Of a stretch of DNA of 64,000 bases, positions 42,292-50,265 are shown in pieces. The DNA comes from CAVSNH01 sp963729275 (GTDB lineage Bacteria > Actinomycetota > Acidimicrobiia > Acidimicrobiales > RAAP-2). The stretch lies in the NCBI GenBank assembly GCA_963729275.1, contig CAVSNH010000012.1, forward strand, positions 1-64,000, in the 5' to 3' direction. The position numbers were made by a program, and so were the translations under genes. The stretch's first letter is position 1; each line of letters opens with the position of its first letter. The notes beneath the pieces were generated by a model. It had not been told where the DNA came from and did no database searches. It saw only the letters and a program-made list of their open reading frames with translations.

Positions 42292-42390
42292 CAAAAATGC
42301 GATTTTTGTCAGATTAGGCTGACACAGCCGTCAGCTTATTCTGACAGCCGTCAGGTTAAGCTGACAAAACAGGCATTTCGAAAAAAAAAG
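42283..42390. repeat. Nested inverted repeat with three phased palindromes
   Basis: Three copies of GTCAG-N6-CTGAC lie at 42308-42323, 42330-42345 and 42350-42365 (start-to-start 22 and 20 bp, about two helical turns). Outside them, two 30-bp arms (42283-42312 and the complement of 42361-42390) match at 24 of 30 positions, including C+T8 and TTTTGTCAG. The half-sites between units also pair (CTGAC-AGCC-GTCAG). The region is strongly AT-rich in a GC-rich chromosome. It could be a regulatory array or a small mobile-type repeat. Confidence 0.85.
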
Positions 42391-42486
42391 AAACACGCCT
42401 CGAGAGACCATTGACCGACTTGCCCTCAGCGAGGCCAAGCCGTCCCCCCGCACGCCCCGAGGATCCGAGATCCAGGGGCCGTGCCC

Positions 42487-42492
42487 TACCAT
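42487..42492 (+). promoter_or_regulatory. -10 element (TACCAT) of proA
   Basis: TACCAT, six bases, then GTG at 42499. This sets the proA start and shows proA has its own promoter downstream of the palindromes. Confidence 0.45.
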
Positions 42493-42498
42493 GCACAG

Positions 42499-43755
42499 GT
42501 GCCGAACCGCACCGAACCGTCACTCGAGGACCTGGCCGCTCGGGCCAAGGCAGCCGGCCGACGCCTGGCCACGAGCTCGGCCGATGCCCGCAACGACGCC
42601 CTGCTCTTCGCCGCTGACCTGCTGGAACGGGAATCCGAGGCGATCCTTTCGGCCAACGCCAAGGATGTCGAGCGCGCCGAGGGCGGCGGTGCCGACGCCA
42701 CCGTCCTCGACCGGCTGCGGCTGACACCCAAGCGCATCGGGTCCATGGCCGAGGGCCTCCGAGCCATTTTTGCTCTGCCCGATCCGGTGGGGGAGGTCAC
42801 CGAGGGCTGGACCCGTCCGAACGGGCTTCGGGTCGAGCGGGTGCGGGTGCCACTCGGGCTCGTGGGCATCATCTACGAGAACCGGCCCAACGTGACCAGC
42901 GACGCCGCCGGGCTGTGCCTGAAATCGGGGAACGCCGTCCTGCTGCGGGGCTCGGGCTCGGCACATGCGTCGAATGCCGCCATTTCCTCGCGGCTCCGGG
43001 CGGGGCTGGCCAAGGCCGGCTTGCCCGAGGACGGCATAGCCCTCGTGGCCGACACCAGCCACGAGGCGGCCGTCGCCTTCATGCAGCTCGACGGCTACAT
43101 CGACTGCCTCATCCCCCGGGGCGGACCTGCCCTCCTGGCTTCCGTGCGCGAGCACGCCACGGTGCCCACCGTCATCGATGGGGCGGGCAACTGCCACGTC
43201 TACGTGGATGCCGGCGCCGACCTGGCCATGGCCGAGTCCATCGTGGCCAACGCCAAGCTGTCACGGCCCGGGGTGTGCAACGCGGCCGAAACTGTCCTGG
43301 TACACGGAGCGGTGGCCACCGAGTTCCTGCCGCGGATGCAAGCAGCCCTGCCCGGCGTGCGCCTCATGGGTGACGCCGCGGCACAGCGCGTTCTGCCTGA
43401 CCTCGAGCACGCGACGTCCGAGGACTTCGCCACCGAGTTCCTGGGTCTCGCTTTGACGGTCGGGGTGGTCGACAGCCTCGATGCCGCCATCGACCACATC
43501 GCCCGTTTCGGTACCGGCCACTCGGAGGCCATCGTGACCGGCAACCTGGCTGCCGCCATGCGGTTCGTCGGCGAGGTGGACGCCGCCGCCGTGCTGGTCA
43601 ACGCCTCGACCCGGTTCATCGACGGCCAGGAGCTCGGCCTCGGGGCAGAGATCGGCATCTCGACCCAGAAGCTGCACGCCAGGGGCCCAATGGGGCTCCG
43701 CGACCTGACGTCGGTCAAGTACGTGGTGATCGGCTCCGGGCAGGTGCGCCGGTGA
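42499..43755 (+). CDS. proA: Gamma-glutamyl phosphate reductase
   Basis: The 418-residue NADPH-dependent enzyme makes glutamate-5-semialdehyde from glutamyl phosphate. Family segments include VPLGLVGIIYENRPNVTSDA, LLRGSGSAHASN, DCLIPRGGPALLASV, the catalytic Cys in KLSRPGVCNAAETVLVH, and HIARFGTGHSEAIVT. The end LGAEIGISTQKLHARGPMGL is the standard ProA terminus. GTG 42481 is an in-frame alternative, but 42499 has ideal leaderless spacing from TACCAT and gives the usual length. The stop overlaps the MoxR gene. Confidence 0.95.
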   Translation: MPNRTEPSLEDLAARAKAAGRRLATSSADARNDALLFAADLLERESEAILSANAKDVERAEGGGADATVLDRLRLTPKRIGSMAEGLRAIFALPDPVGEVTEGWTRPNGLRVERVRVPLGLVGIIYENRPNVTSDAAGLCLKSGNAVLLRGSGSAHASNAAISSRLRAGLAKAGLPEDGIALVADTSHEAAVAFMQLDGYIDCLIPRGGPALLASVREHATVPTVIDGAGNCHVYVDAGADLAMAESIVANAKLSRPGVCNAAETVLVHGAVATEFLPRMQAALPGVRLMGDAAAQRVLPDLEHATSEDFATEFLGLALTVGVVDSLDAAIDHIARFGTGHSEAIVTGNLAAAMRFVGEVDAAAVLVNASTRFIDGQELGLGAEIGISTQKLHARGPMGLRDLTSVKYVVIGSGQVRR

Positions 43756-44657
43756 GTGCTGTCGAGAAACCCGGATCCACCGGCAGCGAGCCACGGTTCG
43801 AGTCCATCCAGGGTGTGAGAGAGGGCCTGGCTGAGGTCGAGTACCTGGCCGACGAGGGGATCGCCGGGGTCGTGTTTCTAGCCGACCGTCTGGGCAAGCC
43901 GGTGCTCGTCGAGGGACCGGCCGGCACCGGCAAGACAGAGCTGGCCAAGTCGGTGGCCCGCATGACCGGGAGCCGGCTCATCCGGCTCCAGTGCTACGAG
44001 GGCCTGGACGAGTCGAAGGCGCTCTACGAGTGGAACTACAAGAAGCAGCTGCTGCGCATCCAGGCGGACTCCGACAAGGCTTGGCAGGAGCTCGAGGAGG
44101 ACATCTTCGCCGAGGAGTTCCTCCTCACCCGGCCCCTCCTCGAAGCCATCCGTGCCACCGAACCGGTGGTCCTCCTGGTCGACGAGGTCGATCGCGTCGA
44201 GCTCGAGACCGAGGCCCTCCTGCTCGAAGTCCTCTCCGAGTACCAAGTGTCGATCCCCGAGCTCGGCACGGTGCGGGCAACCCAGGTGCCGCTCGTCTTC
44301 CTCACCTCCAACAACACCCGCGAGCTGTCCGAGGCATTGAAGCGTCGCTGCCTCTACCTTCACATCGACTACCCCCAGCTCGACCGCGAGCGGGCCATCA
44401 TCGAGACCCGGGTGCCGGGGATCGGCCAGGTCATGGCCGATCAGGTGGCCCGGATCGTGCGCTCGCTGCGAGGCCTGGACCTGAAGAAGCACCCATCGGT
44501 GTCGGAGACCATCGACTGGGCCCGCACTCTCGTCGTCCTCGGGGTGGAGTCGATCGACGCCGAGCAGGCCCGCGACACCTTGCACATCCTCCTCAAGTAC
44601 CAATCGGACATCGAGCGCGCCGCCAAGGAGCTGGCCGGGGCCGAGCCCCCCCGCTGA
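43752..44657 (+). CDS. MoxR/CoxD-like AAA+ ATPase
   Basis: The 301-residue product is a MoxR-family AAA+ protein with Walker A LVEGPAGTGKTELAKS, Walker B VVLLVDEVDRVELETEA, sensor 1 VFLTSNNTRELSEAL, and arginine-finger region KRRCLYLHIDYP. The sequence RLQCYEGLDESKALYEWNYKKQLLRIQ is characteristic of the CoxD-type branch used in CO dehydrogenase maturation. MoxR ATPases work with von Willebrand factor A partners to load metals or assemble enzymes. The VWA gene follows in the same operon. No CO dehydrogenase genes are in the window. Confidence 0.9.
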   Translation: MSAVEKPGSTGSEPRFESIQGVREGLAEVEYLADEGIAGVVFLADRLGKPVLVEGPAGTGKTELAKSVARMTGSRLIRLQCYEGLDESKALYEWNYKKQLLRIQADSDKAWQELEEDIFAEEFLLTRPLLEAIRATEPVVLLVDEVDRVELETEALLLEVLSEYQVSIPELGTVRATQVPLVFLTSNNTRELSEALKRRCLYLHIDYPQLDRERAIIETRVPGIGQVMADQVARIVRSLRGLDLKKHPSVSETIDWARTLVVLGVESIDAEQARDTLHILLKYQSDIERAAKELAGAEPPR

Positions 44658-44670
44658 CCACCGACCTACC

Positions 44671-46164
44671 GTGCTCGACCTCCTGGCCGGTTTCGTCACC
44701 GAACTACGGGCCGCCGGCATCCCGGTGTCGCTGACCGAGCACCTCGACGCGGCGGAGGCCCTCGGTCACATCCCGATCGAGGACCGGGAGGCGATCAAGT
44801 ACACGCTGGGGGCGAGCCTGGTGAAGTCCTCGGCTCACTGGCGGGCCTACGAGACCACCTTCGAGATCTATTTCTCCTTGCGTGGGCCCGACTATCGCAT
44901 CGACGGCGACGACGGGGAGGACGGCGACCGGGCACCGGGGGAGTCCTCGGGCCAGGCCGGCAGCGCCGGCCAGCTCGGCCGGGCCTCGGGTGGTGGCGCC
45001 GAGGGGTTGACTCCCGAGGAGCTCGCCGACCTGCTGTACACGGCGCTGCTGCGAGGAAATGCGGCCGCGATGGCGGCGGTGGCCCGCCAAGCGGTGGCCC
45101 GCTACGCCGGGATGGAGTCGGGCCGGCCGGTGGGCGGCACCTACTACCTCTACCGGACGCTGCGGAACCTCGACCTCGACGGGGTCCTCGACCGCCTGCT
45201 CGAGGAGGCCCGGCAGAACGCGCCCCAGACCCCCGGTACGGCCGGCAACGGTGACGGCAGCGGCGGCGGCATTGCCAGCACGCTCACTGCGCTTGAGGAG
45301 CGGCTGCTCCGCGACGAGTACCAGGCCCGGATCGACGAGCTGCGCCGCGAGATCGAGAACGAGATCCGCCGGCGCCTCGTGGCCGACCGGGGGAGCGAGG
45401 CCCTGGCCAAGTCGGTGCGTAAGCCGTTGCCCGAGGACATCGACATGATGCATGCCACCCGAGAGGAGCTCATCGCCCTGCGCAAGGCCCTCCGTCCGCT
45501 GTCCCGCAAGCTCGCCGTGCGCCTGGCCCGCAAGCGTCGCCATGGGCGGCGTGGGCCCCTCGACTTCCGGTCCACGATCCGACACTCGCTCTCGACCGGC
45601 GGGGTTCCCGTCGAGCCCAAGTTCCGCTACCCGCGCCCGTCGAAGCCGGAGATCATGGTCATCGCTGACATCTCGGGCTCGGTGGCCAGCTTCGCCCGCT
45701 TCACTCTGCATCTTGTGCACGCCCTCTCGACCCAGTTCTCCAAGGTGCGGAGCTTCGTCTTCATCGACGGCATCGACGAGGTGTCCTCGTTCTTCGAAGG
45801 TGCCGACGATCCGGCCGAGGCCGTGCACCGCATCAACACCGAGGCCGACGTGGTCTGGGTGGACGGGCACTCCGATTACGGGCACGCGTTCACCGTCTTC
45901 TGGGAGCGGTGGGGCGAGGAGATCACGCCACGCACGAGCGTCCTGCTCCTCGGCGACGCGCGCAACAACTATCACGCTTCGCAGTCATGGGTGGTGAAGG
46001 AGCTCAATCAGCGGGCCCGACACGTCTACTGGCTCAATCCTGAGCCCCAGGCTTACTGGAACTCAGGCGACTCGATCGTGTCCGAGTACGGAGTCCACTG
46101 CGACGAGGTGGTTGAGTGCCGCACGCTCCGCCAGCTCGAGCGGTTCGTGGGTGAGCTGGCGTGA
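44671..46164 (+). CDS. CoxE-like VWA-domain protein
   Basis: The 497-residue product starts with a helical region (FVTELRAAGIPVSLTEHLDA, then VKSSAHWRAYETTFEIYF), typical of CoxE/VWA partners of MoxR. A Gly/Ser-rich linker follows, then basic helices (~235-290), and a C-terminal VWA domain (~325-480). The MIDAS motif is MVIADISGSVASF (DxSxS) and the chain ends with VHCDEVVECRTLRQLERFV. It forms the adaptor that delivers the MoxR ATPase to a target enzyme. It lies 13 bp after moxR and overlaps the next gene by GTGA. The target is unknown here. Confidence 0.88.
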   Translation: MLDLLAGFVTELRAAGIPVSLTEHLDAAEALGHIPIEDREAIKYTLGASLVKSSAHWRAYETTFEIYFSLRGPDYRIDGDDGEDGDRAPGESSGQAGSAGQLGRASGGGAEGLTPEELADLLYTALLRGNAAAMAAVARQAVARYAGMESGRPVGGTYYLYRTLRNLDLDGVLDRLLEEARQNAPQTPGTAGNGDGSGGGIASTLTALEERLLRDEYQARIDELRREIENEIRRRLVADRGSEALAKSVRKPLPEDIDMMHATREELIALRKALRPLSRKLAVRLARKRRHGRRGPLDFRSTIRHSLSTGGVPVEPKFRYPRPSKPEIMVIADISGSVASFARFTLHLVHALSTQFSKVRSFVFIDGIDEVSSFFEGADDPAEAVHRINTEADVVWVDGHSDYGHAFTVFWERWGEEITPRTSVLLLGDARNNYHASQSWVVKELNQRARHVYWLNPEPQAYWNSGDSIVSEYGVHCDEVVECRTLRQLERFVGELA

Positions 46165-46922
46165 CGGACTCGCGACCCGGCTTCGACGGCCTGTCGGGGG
46201 CCGGGGCCACCGATGGGCCACCGGAGGGGATCGCCACCGTGCCCAACCCGCCGAGCGGTTCGGCGCAGACCCGCCTCGTTCTCGTTCGCCATGGCGAGGC
46301 CGTCTGCAACGTCGCCGGGGTGTGCGGGGGCGTCATCGGCTGTCGTGGCCTCACCGAGGTGGGTCGTGCTCAGGTCGAGGCGCTGCGCGACCGCCTGGCC
46401 GCCTCCGGGGAGCTGGTCGGTTGTGAGGCGGTCTACGCCAGCGTGCTCGCTCGTGCGCGTGAGACGGCGGAGATTTTGGCACCGGTGCTGCTCACCCCGG
46501 GCATGAACGTTCGGACTCGCTGCGACCTCTGCGAGCTGCATCCCGGCGAGGCCGACGGGCTCACCTGGCCCGAGTTCGCCGAGCGCTTCGGCGAACCGGA
46601 CTGGGACCTCGACCCCGGGCAGCCCATCGCCCCCGGGGGCGAGAGCTGGACCGGTTTCGTGCGCCGGGTGTCGATGGCCCTGGACGAACTGGTGGAGCTC
46701 CACCGGGGAGGCCTGGTGGTGGTGGCTTGCCATGCCGGCGTCATCGAGGCGTCGCTCTTGGCCAAGCTGCCGGTTGAGGGTGGCACCGACGGTGCCCGCC
46801 TCCGGCTGCGCACGCTGCACGCGTCGATGACCACCTGGGAAGTGGAGGATGGCCGGTGGAGTCTGTTCGGTTACAACGACGCACTGGCGCCGATCCTCCT
46901 GGCCGCCGAGGTTCCTCGGTAG
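46161..46922 (+). CDS. Histidine phosphatase-family protein
   Basis: The 253-residue product has the phosphoglycerate-mutase-like signature RLVLVRHGEAVCN (RHG with the phospho-accepting His, residues ~37-49). The second basic site is YASVLARARETAEIL, the acidic general-acid region lies in LCELHPGEADGLTW, and the second His motif is VVACHAGVIEASL. A ~35-residue Gly/Pro-rich lead precedes the fold. It is a broad phosphatase rather than a glycolytic mutase (inference). The GTG start overlaps the CoxE-like gene. It ends 26 bp from the convergent propeller-glycosidase gene. Confidence 0.88.
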   Translation: MTDSRPGFDGLSGAGATDGPPEGIATVPNPPSGSAQTRLVLVRHGEAVCNVAGVCGGVIGCRGLTEVGRAQVEALRDRLAASGELVGCEAVYASVLARARETAEILAPVLLTPGMNVRTRCDLCELHPGEADGLTWPEFAERFGEPDWDLDPGQPIAPGGESWTGFVRRVSMALDELVELHRGGLVVVACHAGVIEASLLAKLPVEGGTDGARLRLRTLHASMTTWEVEDGRWSLFGYNDALAPILLAAEVPR

Positions 46923-46948
46923 TCGGGTCGGGCGGAGGTGGCGCGGGC

Positions 46949-48598
46949 TCAGCAGGCGTAGTCGTAATCAGTGTTATTTGTTGAGGCGTACTGGACGATC
47001 TGTACGGGGCCCGACGGCAGGTCGCCGTACCACGAATGGACGTCGGCACAGGTGGCCGCCGGGTTGGGTCCCCAGTCGGCGACCCAGTAGGGGACGTCGG
47101 GCTGGTAGCTCGTGCCCACCAAGTTCGGCCAGTTGGCCGGACTTGCATAGATGCCGACATTGTTGAGGCCGAGGGACCGGAACCCGTCGATGGCACCCTG
47201 GATCATCGAGGCGCTGGCCGCCGGGTCGACGGTGAGGGAGGGGTCCTCGACATCGAGCCACCACGACACCTGAGTGTCCACGCCGGCGGCCGTTGCCTTG
47301 TTGAAGGCGTCCACCGCCGTCTCGAATCCGTAGTTGCAGGCCGTCGCAGAGCCGTTGTAGGGGAACGCACCGGAGTTGCAGGCGGCGTCCGGCGACGAGC
47401 CCGTCGTGCCGAAGGTCAGATAGATGTAGAGATTGAGCCCGGCCCCGGCCCAGGCCGCTTCGCCGTCGGCACCCCCCAGGCAGTAGTTGGTGGCGCCGAA
47501 TGAAGCCCCCTCGACCTGGACAATGCCGATCACGTGTGGTTCGGGCGGATAATTGCCACATTGGTAGTTCGAAACGTCGTAGCCGAGGCTCCCGGCGGGA
47601 TAGGGGGCGTCGGCAAAGTCCCCGTTGGCGTCGGCTTCGGCCATGCCCACGACCGGCTCGACCAGGACCTGGGGCGCGGATCCCCAGTAATTAGCCCCCC
47701 CGAAGGGAGTCACCGCCCCGTTGTTGTTGGTGAACCAATAGCCGTTCCCGGACGAGTCACTGGCCATGGCCACGATGGGCCGTGACTGGGGCACATTCCC
47801 GAGCGAGCCGTAGAAGGCGGCGTCCCCGAAGGCGAAGATGCCACCGTCGGAGGCCACGAACCAGTAGCCGCCCCCACCGTGGGCGGCGGCCATGCCGACG
47901 ATCGGCGCGTTGAGCGGCTGGCCTCCCATCGACCCGTAGAAGCCGGCGTCACCGAAGGCGAAGATGCCGCCGTCGGCCGCCACCAACCAGTAGCCACCAC
48001 CGTTGGGGGTGGGAGCCATGCCGACGATCGGCTGGTTGAGCGGCTGGCCTCCCATCGACCCGTAGAAGCCGGCGTCCCCGAAGGCGAAGATCCCGCCATC
48101 TGAGGCCACCAGCCAGTAGCCACCGCCGTTGGGAGCCGCCGCCATGCCCACGATCGGGGCGTTGAGCGGATGACCTCCCATCGACCCGTAGAAGCCGGCA
48201 TTGCCGAAGGCGAAGATGCCGCCGTCGGAGGCATCCAGCCAGTAGCCCTGGCTGTTGTTGGTCCCGGCCATGCCCACGATGGGCTGGTTGAGCGGATGGC
48301 CCCCCATCGACCCGTAGAACCCGGCCCCGCCGAGGGAGAAGATGCCGCCGTCGGAGGCCACGAGCCAGTAGGCGGACACCGTCGAGGGCGCCGCCGTGGC
48401 CGTCTGAGAGGTACCAGCGACGATGGTGACGATCACCGCCGATGTCAAGACGAGCACGGCGCCGATGACGCGAGCGAGGCGCGATGCCACAACTCGGTTC
48501 GCCCGCGGGCGCAGCCACGACGAGCGACGCCAGCGGCCCGAAGGCTCGCAGCGTGCCGCGAAAGGTGCGAAGGCGCGGCTATGAGCGTCCATGAGCAC
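46949..48598 (-). CDS. Secreted protein: six 42-aa repeats plus DUF1906/GH25-like domain
   Basis: The 549-residue product has a basic start, a signal-like segment (ARVIGAVLVLTSAVIVTIVA), and six repeat units (residues ~76-325, such as GYWLVASDGGIFAFGDAGFY and MGGQPLNQPIVGMA). A C-terminal TIM-barrel-like domain starts at LGYDVSNYQCG. That domain shows SWWLDVEDPS (catalytic Asp/Glu type), AIDGFRSLGLNNVGIYASP and YWVADWG, which resemble GH25 lysozyme/DUF1906. It probably binds and cuts or binds wall polymer. Its repeats are close relatives of those in the 6788-9379 gene. ATG 48592 (second Met) is an alternative start. The sixth unit is degenerate. Confidence 0.8.
   Translation of the reverse strand: MLMDAHSRAFAPFAARCEPSGRWRRSSWLRPRANRVVASRLARVIGAVLVLTSAVIVTIVAGTSQTATAAPSTVSAYWLVASDGGIFSLGGAGFYGSMGGHPLNQPIVGMAGTNNSQGYWLDASDGGIFAFGNAGFYGSMGGHPLNAPIVGMAAAPNGGGYWLVASDGGIFAFGDAGFYGSMGGQPLNQPIVGMAPTPNGGGYWLVAADGGIFAFGDAGFYGSMGGQPLNAPIVGMAAAHGGGGYWFVASDGGIFAFGDAAFYGSLGNVPQSRPIVAMASDSSGNGYWFTNNNGAVTPFGGANYWGSAPQVLVEPVVGMAEADANGDFADAPYPAGSLGYDVSNYQCGNYPPEPHVIGIVQVEGASFGATNYCLGGADGEAAWAGAGLNLYIYLTFGTTGSSPDAACNSGAFPYNGSATACNYGFETAVDAFNKATAAGVDTQVSWWLDVEDPSLTVDPAASASMIQGAIDGFRSLGLNNVGIYASPANWPNLVGTSYQPDVPYWVADWGPNPAATCADVHSWYGDLPSGPVQIVQYASTNNTDYDYAC
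47620..48373 (-). repeat. Six ~126-bp coding repeats (second gene)
   Basis: Five near-identical units and one diverged unit encode 42-residue blades. They match those at 8630-9376 in length, number and core motif. Confidence 0.9.
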
Positions 48599-48872
48599 GT
48601 CCTCCTAGGGTCTGCTGAGGCCGGGTGGTCATCGGCGACCGTTGTGCTCCCCTGCCCCTCTCGGGAGCGGAGGCGGTCTGTCAAGGACGCATGGCATTCT
48701 TGCGGGCGCTCCCGGCAATGGTCAATGACCTCGCGAGAGCGCAGGTGAGCGACTCGCGTTTCGCGCCTTTCGGCACGCCCGACAAACCAAAGCGGCTGAT
48801 GACACTCGACCAGCGGCCCCGAGGACAGGCGTGACGGCCGGGCAGTGCCACGGCGATGCGCTACTTCGCGGG
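48599..48872. other. Gap between glycosidase and DAHP synthase genes
   Basis: 274 bp with no gene seen. It should contain the promoter of the minus-strand propeller-glycosidase gene and the end of the DAHP synthase unit; I could not pick out a clear element. Confidence 0.4.
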
Positions 48873-50228
48873 TCAGCGACGGAGCAGTTCGGCGAGCCCG
48901 AAGGCCAGGTCGAGCGATTGGCGAGCGTTGAGACGTGGGTCACACGTCGTCGTGTACCGCTGGTCCAGCTGGTCCTCTCCGATGTCCTCGACTCCGCCGA
49001 GGCACTCGGTCACGTCGTCCCCGGTGAGCTCGATGTGCACCCCCCCGGGCCACGTGCCGACCTGACGATGGGCGTCGAAGAAGGCGTGCAACTCGGTCGT
49101 GATGTCGTCGAATCGCCGCGTCTTGCGCCCGTTCTCAGCGGTGAAGGTGTTGCCATGCATCGGGTCGCAGATCCATACGACAGGATGCCCCTCGGCCCGC
49201 ACTGCCTCGAGGAGAGGTGGAAGATTGCGTGCCACGTGGTCGACGCCCAACCGGGTAATGAGGGTGAGCCGGCCGGGGACGCGGTCCGGGTTGAGCTTCT
49301 CGCACAGCCCGAGCACCTCGTCGGCGGTGGCATCCGGACCGACCTTGGAGCCGATCGGGTTGTGAATGCCGGAGAGGAACTCGCAGTGTGCACCATCCAC
49401 CTGCCGGGTGCGTTCGCCTACCCACAGCATGGCCGCCGAGCAGTCGTACCAGTCACCGGTGAGCGAGTCCTGCCGGGTGAGTGCCTCCTCGTAGTCGAGG
49501 ATGAGGGCCTCGTGACTCGTCCAGAAGTCGACCTCGTGCAGTGCTTCCTCTGAGCCGAGGTTGATTCCGCAGGCGGCCATGAACCGCAGGGCGGCGTCGA
49601 TGCCCTCGGCGATGGCCTCGAACCGTCGTCCTTGCGCCGACTCCGACACGAACTGCTGGTTCCAGGCGTGGATCTGGCTGAGGTCGGCGAAACCGCCCTT
49701 GGTGAAGGCGCGCAGCAGGTTGAGGGTGGCCACGGACTGGTGGTATGCGGTCACCAGGCGCGTCGGATCGGGGCGTCGGGCGGCGCTGTCGAAGATGTCG
49801 TCATTGACCATGTGTCCGCGGAAGGAATCGACCACCTGGTCGCCGACCTGTTCGGTGGCTGCGCTGCGGGGCTTGGCGAACTGCCCGGCGATGCGTCCCA
49901 CCTTGACCACGGGCAGGCCGGCCCCATAGGTCAGGACCACGGCCATCTGCAGGATGACCTTGAGCTTGTCCCGAATGCTGTCGGCGGTGAACTCGCTGAA
50001 GGACTCGGCGCAGTCGCCGGCTTGGAGCACAAAGGCACACCCGGCGGCGGCCTCTCCGAGATCCCGGGTCAAGTGACGTGCCTCGCCGGCGAAGACCAGG
50101 GGTGGCAGACCGGACAGTTGGGCGACGACGCGCTTCAACGCGTCCTCGTCAGGCCAGACCGGTTGCTGGGCGGCCGGCCGCGACCGCCACGAATCGGGGG
50201 TCCAGGTGGGGGAGTCTGCGCCGCTCAC
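48873..50228 (-). CDS. aroF: Class II 3-deoxy-7-phosphoheptulonate (DAHP) synthase
   Basis: The 451-residue plant/mycobacterial-type enzyme condenses PEP with erythrose-4-phosphate, entering the shikimate pathway. Segments include LPPLVFAGEARHL, LQAGDCAESFSEF (metal-binding Cys), VVKVGRIAGQFAKPRS, CGINLGSEEALHEVDFWTSH, LWVGERTRQVDGAHCEFLSG, WICDPMHGNTF (metal His) and GGVHIELTGDDVTECLGG. The first ATG (50267) overlaps the divergent gene. I prefer the GTG at 50228 because TACGCT lies six bases upstream and the length then fits known actinobacterial enzymes (W-x-x-x-PAAQQP near residue ~15). Confidence 0.92.
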   Translation of the reverse strand: MSGADSPTWTPDSWRSRPAAQQPVWPDEDALKRVVAQLSGLPPLVFAGEARHLTRDLGEAAAGCAFVLQAGDCAESFSEFTADSIRDKLKVILQMAVVLTYGAGLPVVKVGRIAGQFAKPRSAATEQVGDQVVDSFRGHMVNDDIFDSAARRPDPTRLVTAYHQSVATLNLLRAFTKGGFADLSQIHAWNQQFVSESAQGRRFEAIAEGIDAALRFMAACGINLGSEEALHEVDFWTSHEALILDYEEALTRQDSLTGDWYDCSAAMLWVGERTRQVDGAHCEFLSGIHNPIGSKVGPDATADEVLGLCEKLNPDRVPGRLTLITRLGVDHVARNLPPLLEAVRAEGHPVVWICDPMHGNTFTAENGRKTRRFDDITTELHAFFDAHRQVGTWPGGVHIELTGDDVTECLGGVEDIGEDQLDQRYTTTCDPRLNARQSLDLAFGLAELLRR

Positions 50229-50234
50229 CTCCAC

Positions 50235-50259
50235 AGCGTACGGCGTCACGCCGTAGGCT
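50235..50259. promoter_or_regulatory. Symmetric bidirectional promoter
   Basis: A 25-bp near-perfect palindrome (11 of 12 pairs) contains TACGCT (minus strand, 50240-50235) six bases before the aroF GTG and TAGGCT (plus, 50254-50259) six bases before the LLM ATG. The two -10 hexamers are separated by CGGCGTCACGCCG, itself a palindrome about a single central C. Confidence 0.6.
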
Positions 50260-50265
50260 CCGGAC

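Larger units (their letters stand above)
42193..42498 (+). other. proB-proA intergenic region
   Basis: This 306-bp gap holds, in order, the terminator-like hairpin, a striking AT-rich nested palindrome (42283-42390), ~95 bp of ordinary sequence, and the proA -10 element. No gene is seen. Confidence 0.8.

Noticed and set aside
42308..42365. CRISPR-like array in the proB-proA gap
   Set aside because: The repeated units are palindromes with gaps of only 4-6 bases between them, far too short for spacers, and no cas genes are present.
42283..42390. Purely a rho-independent terminator
   Set aside because: The GC-rich hairpin before the T-run can serve as one, but it does not explain three phased palindromes and a matching copy upstream of tig.
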